From: Clostridia bacterium
Lineage (GTDB): Bacteria; Bacillota_A; Clostridia; Christensenellales; Aristaeellaceae
Assembly (NCBI GenBank): GCA_017412025.1
Contig: JAFQOY010000200.1
Coordinates: forward strand, 1-26,068
DNA length: 26,068 bases
Reading direction: 5' to 3'
Below are positions 24,926-26,068 of the stretch, piece by piece (the first letter of the stretch is position 1; the number at the start of each line of letters is the position of its first letter). The translations under genes were made by a program, and so were the position numbers. The notes below the pieces were generated by a model. The model saw only the letters and a program-made list of their open reading frames with translations, searched no databases and had not been told where the DNA came from.

Positions 24926-25475
24926 ATTCTCCTGGGACAAAGCAAGCCTGATAATGTCCGCCAAACTGGGCGATACACATTCGATGGAGGTGGTGCTTGA
25001 CGGCTGCCGCCCTCTTATATACTCTCTCGTCGGCCGAATGCACTGCGTACATTCCATGCGTGAGGAGCTTATTCAGGCAGGATATGTGGGGGTACTTCGC
25101 GCAGTCAGAAGATTCGATGCAGCATACGAAAACCGTTTCATCACGTATGCGCTTCCGTGGATTCTGGGCGAAATCCGTACAGTGCTCAGGATGAATAATC
25201 AAAACACGGCCACCATGTCGCTTGAAAATGACTATGGATACGATGGAAGAACGCTTGAGGAGTGCCTGCCTGGTAAGGAAGGTATCGATCTTGCAGGTAT
25301 CGATCTTCGTATGGCGCTGGAAACGCTTTCTGATGATGAGCGAACGCTGATATGCCTTCGCTTTTTCCGGGATAAGACACAGAAGGAAACGGCTTTGCTT
25401 CTCCACAGGAGCCAGACGCAGATCAGCAGAATGGAACAAAGGATTTTAGACCGGCTCTATGACATGCTCAGATAA
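24909..25475 (+). CDS. sigF: Sigma-F-like sporulation sigma factor lacking region 3
   Basis: By position and sequence this is the forespore sigma factor of the spoIIA operon. It is only 188 residues, against about 255 for B. subtilis sigma-F. Region 2 (about 30-94) is clear: ELIQAGYVGVLRAVRRFD and FITYALPWILGEIRTVLR. Region 4 (about 132-188) has LSDDERTLICLRFFRDKTQ and the helix-turn-helix LLLHRSQTQISRMEQRIL. Between them are only about 37 residues, resembling the normal 3-4 linker (SLENDYGYDG), so sigma region 3 is missing. The DNA gap is too short for a frameshifted region 3. ATG 24909 lies inside spoIIAB without a strong binding site, suggesting coupled translation; ATG 24954 is the alternative. 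Confidence 0.85.
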   Translation: MKNSCEFSWDKASLIMSAKLGDTHSMEVVLDGCRPLIYSLVGRMHCVHSMREELIQAGYVGVLRAVRRFDAAYENRFITYALPWILGEIRTVLRMNNQNTATMSLENDYGYDGRTLEECLPGKEGIDLAGIDLRMALETLSDDERTLICLRFFRDKTQKETALLLHRSQTQISRMEQRILDRLYDMLR

Positions 25476-26068
25476 AAGAAAAGTGCCATAGCCATGCCTG
25501 CTCCGGCTGTGCGCAGAAGCGCAAATAAGCAGAGATTTTTCATAGAGACGCCCAGCGGGCGCAAAAACACACTGTTCTGATATAGAATGGATATTCCACT
25601 GAATCCGGAAAGAGCTGCGATGAATATGCACTTTTGAAATAGCGTGAGCGGAAGACGTGAAACAGCGTGCATACCGCCTGCAGCCTCCAGCAGTGCATGG
25701 ATAAACGCACAGGCAGCCGGCGGCAAACAGGGAAGAAGCGCAGCCAGATCGGCAAGAACGCTGAATACAACAATATATCCGCCGACGGCAAGTACAGCCT
25801 GAATACTGTCTGATAGCGGATCGCCTGGTTTGTGCATCTCCTTGGAGCGCGGCGCGGTGCCTTCTGTGGAAATTGCGCCAAAGCGGAACAGCGACTGTAC
25901 GCAGGCGTAAGCAAAGATTGCGCCGGCAAAATGAGAAGCCGTCAACAGCAGAGCGGCTTTCGTGCTTCTAAGCCATGCGCCGACCATTCCATTCAGAAAC
26001 GCCGGGCTGATCGTCCCGGTGAGTGCGGAGAGAGCCAGAATCTTTTTACGCGGCAAAACATCCCCGTA
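25457..26068 (-). CDS. ylbJ: YlbJ-like sporulation integral membrane protein (3' half)
   Basis: The frame is open to the right edge, so the 5' half is outside. About 203 C-terminal residues are present, with at least five hydrophobic segments. GTISPAFLNGMVGAWL followed by TASHFAGAIFAY, and LEAAGGMHAVSRLPL followed by GFSGISILYQN, match the two halves of the YlbJ/nucleoside-recognition (Gate) pattern. YlbJ is a mother-cell membrane protein needed for spore cortex formation in B. subtilis. A start at TTG 26056 is unlikely because similarity continues to the edge. The 3' end overlaps sigF by 19 bases, tail to tail, and no terminator was seen between them. The family call is from pattern memory and is moderately sure. 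Confidence 0.62.
   Translation of the reverse strand, partial: YGDVLPRKKILALSALTGTISPAFLNGMVGAWLRSTKAALLLTASHFAGAIFAYACVQSLFRFGAISTEGTAPRSKEMHKPGDPLSDSIQAVLAVGGYIVVFSVLADLAALLPCLPPAACAFIHALLEAAGGMHAVSRLPLTLFQKCIFIAALSGFSGISILYQNSVFLRPLGVSMKNLCLFALLRTAGAGMAMALFFYLSMS

Overview
The window reads as a chromosomal segment of an anaerobic, endospore-forming Bacillota, most likely class Clostridia. The evidence is an Rnf complex ending in A-B order, a spoIIAA-spoIIAB-sigF operon, a YlbJ-like sporulation gene, CtsR/ClpC, and AGGAGG-type ribosome binding sites with several TTG starts. Genus cannot be fixed from the sequence. No rRNA, tRNA, CRISPR array, insertion sequence or phage gene was seen. Coding density is high, and the only gene-free stretch over 300 bases (7370-7685) holds a decayed gene remnant plus the galE promoter.

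Layout. (1) 1-1480: end of an rnf operon (rnfA 3' end, rnfB with many Fe-S motifs) closed by a terminator. (2) 1525-2888: glyA with its own promoter and terminator. (3) 2924-7369: a probable four-gene operon of a cysteine desulfurase, an HflX GTPase with an extra N-terminal domain, and two tandem VanY-like carboxypeptidases; a broken cyclase-family remnant follows. (4) 7607-8779: galE, facing a minus-strand operon. (5) 12763 down to 8761: ABC-F protein, uridine kinase, UMF1-type MFS transporter. (6) 12818-15742: ctsR-clpC with a CtsR operator, divergent from the ABC-F operon. (7) 15854-21638: an O-antigen-ligase-like membrane protein, then a MrfA helicase/MrfB nuclease pair and a TPR protein, ending in a bidirectional terminator. 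(8) 24007 down to 21644: a class A penicillin-binding protein. (9) 24150-25475: spoIIAA-spoIIAB-sigF. (10) 26068 down to 25457: 3' half of a YlbJ-like gene, overlapping sigF tail to tail.

The most unusual observations are domain-level. HflX carries an N-terminal domain with a complete JAMM/MPN+ metalloprotease motif. The sigma-F-like factor has no room for sigma region 3, the domain SpoIIAB mainly grips in the known structure, although its anti-sigma and anti-anti-sigma partners look intact. ClpC lacks the middle coiled-coil domain that adaptor proteins use, and the mcsA-mcsB adaptor genes usually found between ctsR and clpC are absent, while a good CtsR operator remains. Together the last two suggest a reduced Clp stress circuit.
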